Assembly (NCBI GenBank): GCA_943788935.1
Contig: CALSSE010000005.1
Coordinates: forward strand, 1-64,000
Source: an uncultured bacterium
GTDB taxonomy: Bacteria > Myxococcota_A > Bradymonadia > UBA7976 > VGTA01
Direction of reading: 5' to 3'
Length of the DNA: 64,000 bases
Shown here: piece by piece, positions 7,594 to 15,224 of the stretch
Layout: each line of letters begins with the position of its first letter
Position numbering within the stretch: position 1 is the stretch's first letter
Program-made: the position numbers and the translations under genes
The notes under the pieces: model-generated
What the model was told of the DNA's origin: nothing
Seen by the model: the letters and a program-made list of their open reading frames with translations, nothing else
The model's database searches: none

Positions 7594-8892
7594 ATGAGCA
7601 ATTTAAGTCCCCCGTCTACTTATCTCCTATCTCTCTTGCTGTTAGTCTCAACCCTGTCCGGCTGCGCAACAATTTTCAGCGGTGATAAACCAGAATTCAC
7701 GATCGATAGCGTTCCTCAAGGAGCGATCGTTAAACTTCCAAGTGGTAAGTTCCTAGGGGTAACCCCCATCACTCTGAGACTCCCCTCAAAAGCGGTGCAA
7801 AATTCGTTAAAGACGCTACACGTACAGCTCGCTCGCTATCATAAAGTGACACTTCAAATTAAGCCTGACTTCAATCAGCGAACTCTCCTAAACTTCGCTT
7901 TTATCTCTAGCTCCCTCGGTTTCCCCTCATTCACAACAGACAGTGTTAACCGAAGGCTCTATCGCTTCGATGAAGGTCGCTATGTCATCGAGCTTAAAAA
8001 GAAGCCTCAAACATCATCCACTCCCTCTCCTCCTAAGCGGGCTGAAAAGGAAGACCTCTCCCGAGATAAAGTTTTACAAAGAACCAAAGCCCAAGAAGCT
8101 CTTAGGGTCAAGCAAGAGGCTCTCGCCAAAGAGAGAGCTCGAGCCACAGCGGAGAAGGTGGAGCTAAATCGTCTACAACTTGAGAAAGAGAGGCGAGTAT
8201 TAGAGGAAGAGAGGAGAGTATTAGAGGAAGAGAGGAGGGAATTAGAGAAACAAAGAGTAGAGATGAAAGAGGCTCAAGAGCGTGAGCAAAAAGCTCAAGA
8301 GCGTGAGCAAAAGGCTCAAGAGCGTGAGCAAGAGAAGAGACGCCAAATAAAGCAAGATGCACTCGAAGCAAAGGCAAAAGCAGAAGCAAACTCAAGACCT
8401 GGAATCCCATCAGAACCTAAGTTAAAGCAAGAACAAGACCCTGAACCTCAACGTTCGAGAGAAGAAATACTCCTCGAGAAGATGAAGCAGCGTTATCAAG
8501 AACAGCTAAAGCGTCGACGACAACCCTCTCCACCTCAAGATCCCAGGATCCCTAAAGGAATAGAGATCACACCGCTCTCCGACTGGAGCGACTCACCGAG
8601 CTATGGTGCCTTAGCGATGAGTATCGCTCACTATCGTTTAATCCAAGAAGAGATCGCTCGCGGTGGAGGAGCGTCTCTCGAAGATCTCTATCTACGTCTC
8701 TGCTTAGCGATCGATCATCAACAGCCAACACCCGAGCTTGTCTCTTCTACCTATCCCCTCTTCGTGAGGAGAGCCCAGCGGCATATTCAAGTATTAAAAG
8801 CCCCCCATGGGCTAGCTTTATTTAGAGCACTTAAACCCCTCCATGAACTCAGTTTCCCCTCAAACGAGAGAGAACTATTCATCGAGCCATGA
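7594..8892 (+). CDS. PEGA-domain lipoprotein with central coiled coil
   Basis: A 432-residue predicted lipoprotein: a hydrophobic signal and LSGC lipobox with Cys24. Residues about 33-65 match a PEGA-type beta module (DSVPQGAIVKLPSGKFLGVTPITLRLP), a small domain common in envelope proteins of Myxococcota. Residues about 155-270 are highly charged Glu/Arg/Lys/Gln sequence with heptad-like repeats (EEERRVLEEERR; then three copies of AQEREQK), a likely long coiled coil. The final 110 residues look globular and match nothing I recognise. The ATG is preceded by the purine-rich 15-bp array. The gene is convergent with the FliG-C-like gene, with 6 bp between the stops. A role linking envelope layers is inference from architecture only. 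Confidence 0.8.
   Translation: MSNLSPPSTYLLSLLLLVSTLSGCATIFSGDKPEFTIDSVPQGAIVKLPSGKFLGVTPITLRLPSKAVQNSLKTLHVQLARYHKVTLQIKPDFNQRTLLNFAFISSSLGFPSFTTDSVNRRLYRFDEGRYVIELKKKPQTSSTPSPPKRAEKEDLSRDKVLQRTKAQEALRVKQEALAKERARATAEKVELNRLQLEKERRVLEEERRVLEEERRELEKQRVEMKEAQEREQKAQEREQKAQEREQEKRRQIKQDALEAKAKAEANSRPGIPSEPKLKQEQDPEPQRSREEILLEKMKQRYQEQLKRRRQPSPPQDPRIPKGIEITPLSDWSDSPSYGALAMSIAHYRLIQEEIARGGGASLEDLYLRLCLAIDHQQPTPELVSSTYPLFVRRAQRHIQVLKAPHGLALFRALKPLHELSFPSNERELFIEP
8194..8334 (+). repeat. 21-bp in-frame repeats in the coiled coil
   Basis: Two 21-bp units related to AGAGTATTAGAGGAAGAGAGG (about 8194-8235) and three related to GCTCAAGAGCGTGAGCAAAA (8272-8334). Both add whole heptads (7 codons), so unit gain or loss would lengthen or shorten the coiled coil without changing its register. 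Confidence 0.8.
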
Positions 8893-8898
8893 GCCGAC

Positions 8899-9507
8899 TT
8901 AAAATATCTCAAGTCGCTTCAACACTCCTCTATCGACGAGGTGCTGCGCCTTACTCATGACTCGCAGTGAGGCCTCTTGCGCCTCGCTGAGCTTTACAGG
9001 GCCAAGCTGACGAAGCGCGTCCTCGAGGGCGCTCTTCTCACGAGGAGGGAGATAAACCAACAAATGCTCTTTAATCTCAATCTCCGCTATTTTAAGCGCG
9101 CTGAGCCAGTCTTCTATTGGAGAGGCTTGATAGACCTTTAACAGCGCTCTCCCCTTGAGGGAGCGCAGCGCCATCATCGGTGGAGGAGGCGACTCTCTCT
9201 GAACCTCTACTGGATCTGTGAGCGGTTGACTATCACGAGGTAATTCACCTCTCGCCAACTGACGAGCGATCGCTCTCGCTCTCCTCATTGGAGTGTCGAT
9301 CGGCTTCCCTTGACCGCTCGCTGCTTGAGGATTAATGAGCTGTGGTGCAGCGCCTTGAAGACGACTCATCAATGAAGCCTTCTGAGTATCAGGAAGCTGC
9401 TCAAGGAGGTCATTAATCTTATGTACGCGACGTCGAGGGACGAGATCACTAGAGCCTCCACCTCCTTTGAGCTCTCCTCGATTCTCCTTATTCGACTGAT
9501 CACTCAT
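8899..9507 (-). CDS. FliG C-terminal-domain-only protein
   Basis: A 202-residue protein. The last 95 or so residues resemble the C-terminal domain of the flagellar motor switch protein FliG. The shared pattern is a helix ending in W-x-x-ALK-x-A, then IKEHLLVYLPPREK-x-x-LE, then the diagnostic LGPVKLSEAQEA segment and a final amphipathic helix. In FliG this armadillo-like domain carries the torque helix that meets the MotA stator. The FliG N and middle domains are missing (full FliG is about 330 aa). The first 105 residues are polar, Pro/Arg-rich and probably disordered, with a short helix near 30-50. The start codon follows AAGGG at a good distance and lies 11 bp after the polA stop, so it is almost certainly co-transcribed with polA. 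Function unknown; a stator- or motor-related adaptor, or an unrelated use of the fold, are both possible. Confidence 0.7.
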   Translation of the reverse strand: MSDQSNKENRGELKGGGGSSDLVPRRRVHKINDLLEQLPDTQKASLMSRLQGAAPQLINPQAASGQGKPIDTPMRRARAIARQLARGELPRDSQPLTDPVEVQRESPPPPMMALRSLKGRALLKVYQASPIEDWLSALKIAEIEIKEHLLVYLPPREKSALEDALRQLGPVKLSEAQEASLRVMSKAQHLVDRGVLKRLEIF

Positions 9508-9518
9508 TATACTTACCC

Positions 9519-12380
9519 TTAATGTATCTCAGCCCAATTCGAGCCCACCCCTACCTCCACTACTAAAGGAACACTCAACTTAACAGCCCCCTCCATACAC
9601 TCTCTCATTAATGAGACCACAGTATCCACCTCCTCTTGTGGGGCTTCTAAGACGAGTTCATCATGCACCGTTAAGAGTAGTCTCGCTTGTAATCGGTGCT
9701 CTCGTAGAGCTTGGTGAAGACTGACCATAGCGACCTTTAAGATGTCAGCCGCGGTGCCTTGGATCGGTGTATTGACTGCGAGTCTCTCCGCCTGTGCTTT
9801 AAATCGACCCTTGGCGTTAATCTCTCGGAGAGGTCGTCGTCTCCCCATAAGAGTACGAGTCTCTTCATGCAACTCTGCTTCCGATACCGCTTGACTGAAG
9901 TAAGCGCGCACTTCACCATATTTCTCAAAATAAGTCGAAATCATTGATTTCGCTTCTTTGAAGGATACCCCAATAGACTCTGAGAGTCGCTTAGGACCCA
10001 TTCCATACATCAGGCCAAAGTTAATAGCCTTGGCGCTTCGTCTTTGATCAGGAGTCAACTCTTCTTGGGGAATGGCGAAGAGCTCTGAAGCGGTGGCTGC
10101 GTGAATGTCGATCCCCTCTTTAAAGCCTTTAATGAGACTCTTCGCTTCAGCGAAATGAGCGAGGAGCCTGAGCTCTACTTGTGAATAGTCAGCGCTGATC
10201 AAGCGCCAGTCAGGCTTGGTGATAAAGGCCTCACGAATCCTCTTCCCTTCCGCTGTACGCAGAGGGATATTTTGAAGATTAGGCTCTGTGCTCGAGAGCC
10301 GACCCGTCGCAGTTCCTGTTTGGCTAAAAGAAGAGTGCAGACGACCCGTTTGATCGCTTATGAGATGAGGCAAAGCCTCTAAATAAGTACTACGTAGCTT
10401 AGCTAAGTGACGGTACTCTAGTATTTTCCCGATGATCTCATGCTGACCTTTCATTTTCTCCAAGAGCTCTTGTCGAGTACTCTTCTGCCCGGTTGATGTC
10501 TTCTTTCGGGTCCCCGTCACCTCTAGCTTGAGCTTGTCAAATAAGATCGTAGAGAGCTGCTTAGGAGAATCAATGTTAAACTTCTCTCCTGCTAAAGAGT
10601 GAATATCACTGCTCAGTTTTTGGAGTTGAGTCAGCATGGACCCACTCTGGGCTCTCAGCTGATCAATATCGATCTCAACACCACATAACTCCATATCAGC
10701 GAGCACCGTATTGAGAGGTAACTCCACCTCATAATAGAGGCGAGAGAGCGCCTCTGATGCCTCTAGCTTAGGCTTGAGATATTGATATAGCCTCAGAGTA
10801 AGATCTGCATCTTCTGCCGCATACTCAGTCGCCCTATCTACAGGTACTAGTCTAAATCGATCAGCCTCTCCTTTAGGTCCTGCGACCTCTTTAAAGCTCA
10901 GGTTCTTATGACCCAAGAGCTCAAGGCATAGGGCGTCAAGGCCAAAAGATAAGCGGGTAGGATCTAAGAGGTGAGTCATCAACATAGGATCACCACCCCA
11001 TCCCCTCGTAGGGAGATGATTAAGTTGGAGTATCTTACGATCATATTTATGATTCTGACAAACCTTGGGGAGTGTCGCATCTTCTAGTAGAGGGCCAAGA
11101 TGCGCTCGGACAGTCTCGAGGGTAAGCTGTACCGGCATCCCTAGATAAAAATGATCGATAGGTATATAGGCGGCCTCATTCTCTGCCCAAGAGATCGCGA
11201 CCCCCAAGATCTCTGCCTGATGTACTGCTAGACTCGTCGTCTCTAAGTCTATAGAGAGTACGCCGGCTCGGCGAATATTATCTACCGCTTCGATAAGCTC
11301 TTGTTCGTTAAGAATACAACGGTATCGACTTCGATCAACCTCAACATAACGAGGCTCAAGAGCGGTCTCGTCTAGGATCCCCCCCCCATGTAGACTAGAC
11401 TTTTTCTCCTCTTGAGAATCAATTTTCATCTCTTGAGGCTCCACATTTTCTCTCTTAACTAGCGAATGAACCTCCTCCGAAGCCTGTTCACTTGGAGTAC
11501 TCTTAGGCCACCGCTTCAATAGATCTAACTTGAGTCTAGCGAAACCTAATCGATCAAAAAACTGCTCAATTGAAGGGAGCGTTGGTCCTGAGAAGGCGCA
11601 TAGAGTACTTATATTATCTAGTGACTCACCGAGATCTCCATCGCACTTAATCGTCGCTAAACGGGCACTTAATCTCGCTTGTTCAGCGAAGGTCTGTAAG
11701 CTCTGTCCACGCTTGCCCTTGACCTGATGGGCGTGATCTAGAACAGACTCTAAAGTCTCATACTCAGTTAATAGCTTTGCTGCGGTCTTCGGCCCAATGC
11801 CCGGCACCCCAGGAATATTATCACTCGCGTCACCAGAGAGCCCTAATAGATCGATCACTTGATCTGCTCTAATCCCAAACTTCTCTATCACTTGGTCTTT
11901 ACCAGATACCTTATCAGACCCATCCCACATGGTGACTCGCTCGCTGATCAGCTGCATCATATCTTTATCGGTACCGACGATCACGCAGTCGCCCTTGGTT
12001 TGACTCACCCAAGACTGAACCAGAGTTCCAATAATATCGTCTGCTTCTAACCCAGGAATGGAGAATCCTTTAAGACCTAAAGCCTCTGTCCCCTCAACGC
12101 ACAGCGTATACTGCTCTGGAAGTGAGGGAGGGGGAGGCGGTCGATTCGCCTTGTATTCGGGATATATCTCCTTACGAAATGTGGGTCCCTTACTATCAAA
12201 AGTGATTACAATATGTGAGGGTGCCTTAGTCCTTAAGATCTTTAAAAGCATTCTCATATAGCCAAAAACAGCTTGAACGGGCTGTCCATCAGTCGTGGAT
12301 AACCGCTCTCTCATTCCATGGAAGTTTTTGAAAATAAAGGCAGATGCATCCACAATATAGAGTGTGGGATCACTAGACAT
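9519..12380 (-). CDS. polA: DNA polymerase I
   Basis: A 953-residue enzyme for Okazaki fragment processing and repair synthesis, with all three modules. Residues 1 to about 300 form the 5' nuclease (YIVDASAFIFKNFHGM, the GLEADDIIGTL acidic cluster, and the SGDASDNIPGVPGIGPKTA helix-hairpin-helix). The proofreading domain keeps all three exo motifs: SIDLETTSL, NHKYDR and EYAAEDADLTL, so 3'-5' exonuclease activity is likely. The polymerase domain has RLSSTEPNLQNIP, motif A ADYSQVELR, motif B KAINFGLMYGMG (O-helix) and motif C TVHDELVLE. A roughly 50-residue polar linker joins the first two modules. The position-1 residue after motif B's Asn is Phe, as in E. coli. It follows the two CNB genes on the same strand (50-bp gap) and precedes the FliG-C-like gene. 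Confidence 0.97.
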   Translation of the reverse strand: MSSDPTLYIVDASAFIFKNFHGMRERLSTTDGQPVQAVFGYMRMLLKILRTKAPSHIVITFDSKGPTFRKEIYPEYKANRPPPPPSLPEQYTLCVEGTEALGLKGFSIPGLEADDIIGTLVQSWVSQTKGDCVIVGTDKDMMQLISERVTMWDGSDKVSGKDQVIEKFGIRADQVIDLLGLSGDASDNIPGVPGIGPKTAAKLLTEYETLESVLDHAHQVKGKRGQSLQTFAEQARLSARLATIKCDGDLGESLDNISTLCAFSGPTLPSIEQFFDRLGFARLKLDLLKRWPKSTPSEQASEEVHSLVKRENVEPQEMKIDSQEEKKSSLHGGGILDETALEPRYVEVDRSRYRCILNEQELIEAVDNIRRAGVLSIDLETTSLAVHQAEILGVAISWAENEAAYIPIDHFYLGMPVQLTLETVRAHLGPLLEDATLPKVCQNHKYDRKILQLNHLPTRGWGGDPMLMTHLLDPTRLSFGLDALCLELLGHKNLSFKEVAGPKGEADRFRLVPVDRATEYAAEDADLTLRLYQYLKPKLEASEALSRLYYEVELPLNTVLADMELCGVEIDIDQLRAQSGSMLTQLQKLSSDIHSLAGEKFNIDSPKQLSTILFDKLKLEVTGTRKKTSTGQKSTRQELLEKMKGQHEIIGKILEYRHLAKLRSTYLEALPHLISDQTGRLHSSFSQTGTATGRLSSTEPNLQNIPLRTAEGKRIREAFITKPDWRLISADYSQVELRLLAHFAEAKSLIKGFKEGIDIHAATASELFAIPQEELTPDQRRSAKAINFGLMYGMGPKRLSESIGVSFKEAKSMISTYFEKYGEVRAYFSQAVSEAELHEETRTLMGRRRPLREINAKGRFKAQAERLAVNTPIQGTAADILKVAMVSLHQALREHRLQARLLLTVHDELVLEAPQEEVDTVVSLMRECMEGAVKLSVPLVVEVGVGSNWAEIH

Positions 12381-12430
12381 TCAGCAGCTCCAATGACCTT
12401 AAAGGTCGTCAGTGTGGGCGGGACTTTGAT

Positions 12431-13213
12431 TCAGCGTGAATATTTCAGAGACTCTTCAAAGTCGGTCTTAACGACCTCGATTGAGTCTAATTCTTCGTCT
12501 GTATAGCGGTGTCCGGCGATGACTTGAGCTGCCTTCAGAGAGAGGGACTGACGGAGCGCATCACTCGACGTTCCTTTCGCTTTACTAAGCTGCTGGTTAG
12601 CATTTCTCAAGCGCTTGGCGAGATCTGAGACGATATGGTCGAGGACCTTGAAGGCGAAGGGGCTCTGGGCTGAATAGAGGCTCTCAAAGGTTGTACTATC
12701 TAAGAGTACGACACCTGCACCTCGACTCCCTCCCCGGCATGTCGCGCTCCTCGGCTTATGGTCAATGAGCGCGATCTGTCCTAAAAGCTCACCGGAGGCC
12801 AAAGTCGTGAGAGTCTGATCTATACCCGTCTCAAGTCGTTTAGAGACGGTAATACTACCCATGACAATCAAATAACATTGTCCCCCTGAGTCACCCTCTC
12901 TGAACAAGTATTCTTCAGGTTCTAGAACCTGATAATGGAGTTGGTTCAAAATAATGGATGTCTCAGCTTTTGTGAGAGAAGATAAGAGCGGATGCGACAT
13001 CACATGTGAATGGATATTGTTTGGAATAGCCACAGCTAAGACTCCTCTGCTGCTCCTATTTAGTAGGACGCTGTCTAGGTGATGAACTAAGAGTGAGAGA
13101 TCAGGGCCCTCATTTAGAGAGCTTCGAGATCCACCGTTTAAAGAGGTTTGAGCTGGGTACATCTTGCTGAGTGACTCGCGCTGAAGTGACCACCGGCCCT
13201 CCTCGCTGATCAC
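12431..13213 (-). CDS. Cyclic nucleotide-binding-domain protein (second of an overlapping pair)
   Basis: A 260-residue protein with one CNB fold at about residues 70-195: EPEEYLFREGDSGGQCYLIVMGSI, then the phosphate-binding-cassette position GELLGQIALIDHKPRSATC, and a C-terminal helix ending SDLAKRLRNANQQL. No HTH or enzyme domain is attached, so it looks like a sensor or adaptor subunit. Ligand contact in CNB proteins usually needs Gly-Glu...Arg; GELLGQIAL-x8-RSATC keeps the Gly-Glu and Arg but lacks the second Glu. The start is a GTG directly after a G5A4 run (GGGGG could serve as ribosome-binding site); an internal ATG at 13162 lacks one. It overlaps the preceding gene by 104 bp in the +1 frame. 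An alternative is that the two are one two-CNB gene split by an indel in the G5A4 run. Confidence 0.78.
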   Translation of the reverse strand: MISEEGRWSLQRESLSKMYPAQTSLNGGSRSSLNEGPDLSLLVHHLDSVLLNRSSRGVLAVAIPNNIHSHVMSHPLLSSLTKAETSIILNQLHYQVLEPEEYLFREGDSGGQCYLIVMGSITVSKRLETGIDQTLTTLASGELLGQIALIDHKPRSATCRGGSRGAGVVLLDSTTFESLYSAQSPFAFKVLDHIVSDLAKRLRNANQQLSKAKGTSSDALRQSLSLKAAQVIAGHRYTDEELDSIEVVKTDFEESLKYSR

Positions 13214-13673
13214 TTTTCCCCCGCACTAGCAGTTGATCAATCTGATCATTAGTATCTCTAATCCTAGCGCAAAGCTCATCAGAGAAGCTCCTTAAGAGAT
13301 GAAAAGCGACCGGTTGATGTTGAGCCCTCAAGAAGTCAAACTCTCGCTTTTCGAGGCATAAAATCTCGCAACGAGTCATAGCCCGCGCCCCTGCGCTGCG
13401 TGGAGAACCATCAATGAGAGCTAATTCACCAAAGAGCTCTCCCGCTTGAAAACGGGCGAGCACGATCGCCTCACTCGTAGAGTTGAGGAAGATCTCTACA
13501 GCGCCTGATTGGATCACAAATGCGGCGCGTCCCTCATCTCCTTGACGAAAGATGAGCTCACCCGCGTTAAAAGTCGTCGGACGTAACATCCGCAGCACAT
13601 CGATCATCTGACTCTGTGGTACATCCTTAAAGAGAGGGATATCATTTAAGAAGTCATAGGATGTAGCGGTCAT
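13110..13673 (-). CDS. Cyclic nucleotide-binding-domain protein (first of an overlapping pair)
   Basis: A 187-residue protein with a CNB fold at about residues 10-130: FKDVPQSQMIDVL, AGELIFRQGDEGRAAFVIQSGAVEIF, and the cassette GELFGELALIDGSPRSAGARA, which has the full Gly-Glu/Arg signature for cNMP binding. The helix after it ends RIRDTNDQIDQLL, closely resembling the same helix of its downstream partner, so the two domains are paralogous. The remaining 45 residues are polar and end in a basic amphipathic KRWISKLSK. There is no DNA-binding domain. It is the first gene of the likely operon CNB-CNB-polA-FliG-C. See the downstream gene for the 104-bp overlap and possible frameshift. Confidence 0.82.
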   Translation of the reverse strand: MTATSYDFLNDIPLFKDVPQSQMIDVLRMLRPTTFNAGELIFRQGDEGRAAFVIQSGAVEIFLNSTSEAIVLARFQAGELFGELALIDGSPRSAGARAMTRCEILCLEKREFDFLRAQHQPVAFHLLRSFSDELCARIRDTNDQIDQLLVRGKSDQRGGPVVTSARVTQQDVPSSNLFKRWISKLSK

Positions 13674-13750
13674 AGCTCACTCTCACTATCATAAGGTTTT
13701 CTAGGGTCATCGCTGATCAGTTACTGATCGGTCGACTAGAAAAGCGCTGC

Positions 13751-13793
13751 TTATCTTTGAGAATGATTATAAGTCATCTCACTTCAAAGATAA
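13751..13793 (-). promoter_or_regulatory. Inverted repeat around a TATAAT box upstream of the CNB-polA operon
   Basis: TTATCTTTGA and its exact reverse complement TCAAAGATAA flank a 23-nt spacer. On the minus strand the spacer contains a perfect TATAAT (13771-13766), about 92 bp before the first CNB start codon; a -35 match at the proper distance is weak. A palindrome spanning a -10 element is a typical operator layout. It could instead end transcripts of the upstream Cys-rich lipoprotein gene, whose stop lies 51 bp before it. Confidence 0.45.
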
Positions 13794-13844
13794 ACCTTTC
13801 TAAAGAGCGTTCTCTGTTTACATGACAAGAACTCATGAAACATT

Positions 13845-15224
13845 TCACTTCATACAACGACCGTTTTTTGCCGTACAGCGCCCTATCTGCTTACAGTTTA
13901 AACTTCGCTGGCAATCAGAAGCCCATTTAGCGATGCAACGTCCATTCTTTGGCGTACAATGACCATATTTTTTACAGATCTCAGATGCCCTACACCTCGC
14001 TGTTGAGATCGCTAAACAGGCCCCATCAAATTCTTCACATTGCCCGAGCCTTCGACATTTATCTTGACAGTCAGTCGGCTGTTTGGCTCGTACACAGTAG
14101 CCAGAACGAACCTCTGGATTCACTCCTTGATCTACAGGTGCAGGTTTAGAGTGTGCTCGCTCTCCGCTTAGAGGGAGGTCACTCTTGAACTGACACATCT
14201 CTTGCTCCGCGCATCCACGTGAGCTGAGGCAATCATCCTCTAAAGTCGCGACACAACGACCGGCATGAAGTGAGCATAGCCCCGCCAAAGAGCATTGAAG
14301 CGACGTGGCACAACCACGATCGGTCCCTATGCAACGCCCTTTATTGAACTCACACAGACCTGCGGTTTTACACAGCTCGGATGATTCACAATCTGCCCGA
14401 TTTCTCGGCGTACATCCTCGTTCACTCAATACACACCCACCTGACTTTTGGCATTGAGTAAGGCAAGCAGGCTCATAGCCTGATCGTGGACTCACGGAAG
14501 GTGGATCAGGATGACAAAAACAACCGATCTCTACTTTTACACAGCCATAAGCACACTCTTTAACTAAATCAGCTTGATTCACACATAGACCAGCGCGGTG
14601 ACTACACGCTTGAAAGTCTGTACAAGCGACCGATCGTTTACAGTCTTGATCAGATTTTGCCACACAACGGTCCCCTTTGATGTTACATAATCCATAAGAC
14701 TTACACCTTTGACTCTGAAAGCAGTCAAGGTCACTCTGGGCGACACATCGACCCTGAAAAGGTGTACAGTGACCGCGATGTTGACACTCGGTGCTGTCTA
14801 AGCAGAGCTGTCGACTGAGCGCGATACATTTTATATCTAAGGGCTTCAGAGAGCCTCTTTGCTTTAAACTCACCTGAGCGCATAAGCCGCTCTGCTTACA
14901 AGCCATCGATTGGGCACAGCGAGCGCTCTGTTCCTCTGTCTCCAAGTACCAAATAGCTCCTCCATGACCCAGATCAGTCGATGAGTCTAAACCGAGCTGC
15001 TTCTGCGAGGACTCAGTGAGCGCTCCTGGCTTAATCGGTGCCACTCGCGAGGCGCTATCCATCTCTTTCTTGACGTCTCTCCCCTTGGAGCTAGCTGAAG
15101 GTTGAGAAGAGGCATCCTCTTCTTGAGAGCAAGCAGAGCCCATAACCAAGCTCATGAGTATTAGGCACAAACCTCCCCATAAAATTGGTCGATCAAGCCC
15201 TCGCTCTACTCTCCATTTACCCAT
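13845..15224 (-). CDS. Cys-rich repeat lipoprotein
   Basis: A 459-residue protein with an N-terminal hydrophobic segment (about residues 14-28) ending GSAC; Cys32 is the likely lipidation site, though the position -3 residue is not the usual Leu. After a Ser-rich linker (33-95) comes a chain of repeats of roughly 17-22 residues with the pattern C-x2-S-x2-C-K-x2-G-x-C-x4-G-x-C, up to the C-terminal GRCTAKNGRCMK. Each unit has about four Cys, so a string of small disulfide-stapled modules outside the inner membrane is likely. I know comparable Cys-rich repeat proteins only as uncharacterised surface proteins in Myxococcota. Its start codon overlaps the stop of the upstream ATPase gene by 8 bp, so the two are translationally coupled. 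Confidence 0.8.
   Translation of the reverse strand: MGKWRVERGLDRPILWGGLCLILMSLVMGSACSQEEDASSQPSASSKGRDVKKEMDSASRVAPIKPGALTESSQKQLGLDSSTDLGHGGAIWYLETEEQSARCAQSMACKQSGLCAQVSLKQRGSLKPLDIKCIALSRQLCLDSTECQHRGHCTPFQGRCVAQSDLDCFQSQRCKSYGLCNIKGDRCVAKSDQDCKRSVACTDFQACSHRAGLCVNQADLVKECAYGCVKVEIGCFCHPDPPSVSPRSGYEPACLTQCQKSGGCVLSERGCTPRNRADCESSELCKTAGLCEFNKGRCIGTDRGCATSLQCSLAGLCSLHAGRCVATLEDDCLSSRGCAEQEMCQFKSDLPLSGERAHSKPAPVDQGVNPEVRSGYCVRAKQPTDCQDKCRRLGQCEEFDGACLAISTARCRASEICKKYGHCTPKNGRCIAKWASDCQRSLNCKQIGRCTAKNGRCMK

Noticed and set aside
7464..7685. Small open frame overlapping the 15-bp leader array
   Set aside because: Arg/Glu-rich because of the repeat; a better lipoprotein gene begins at 7594 in another frame with a full lipobox.
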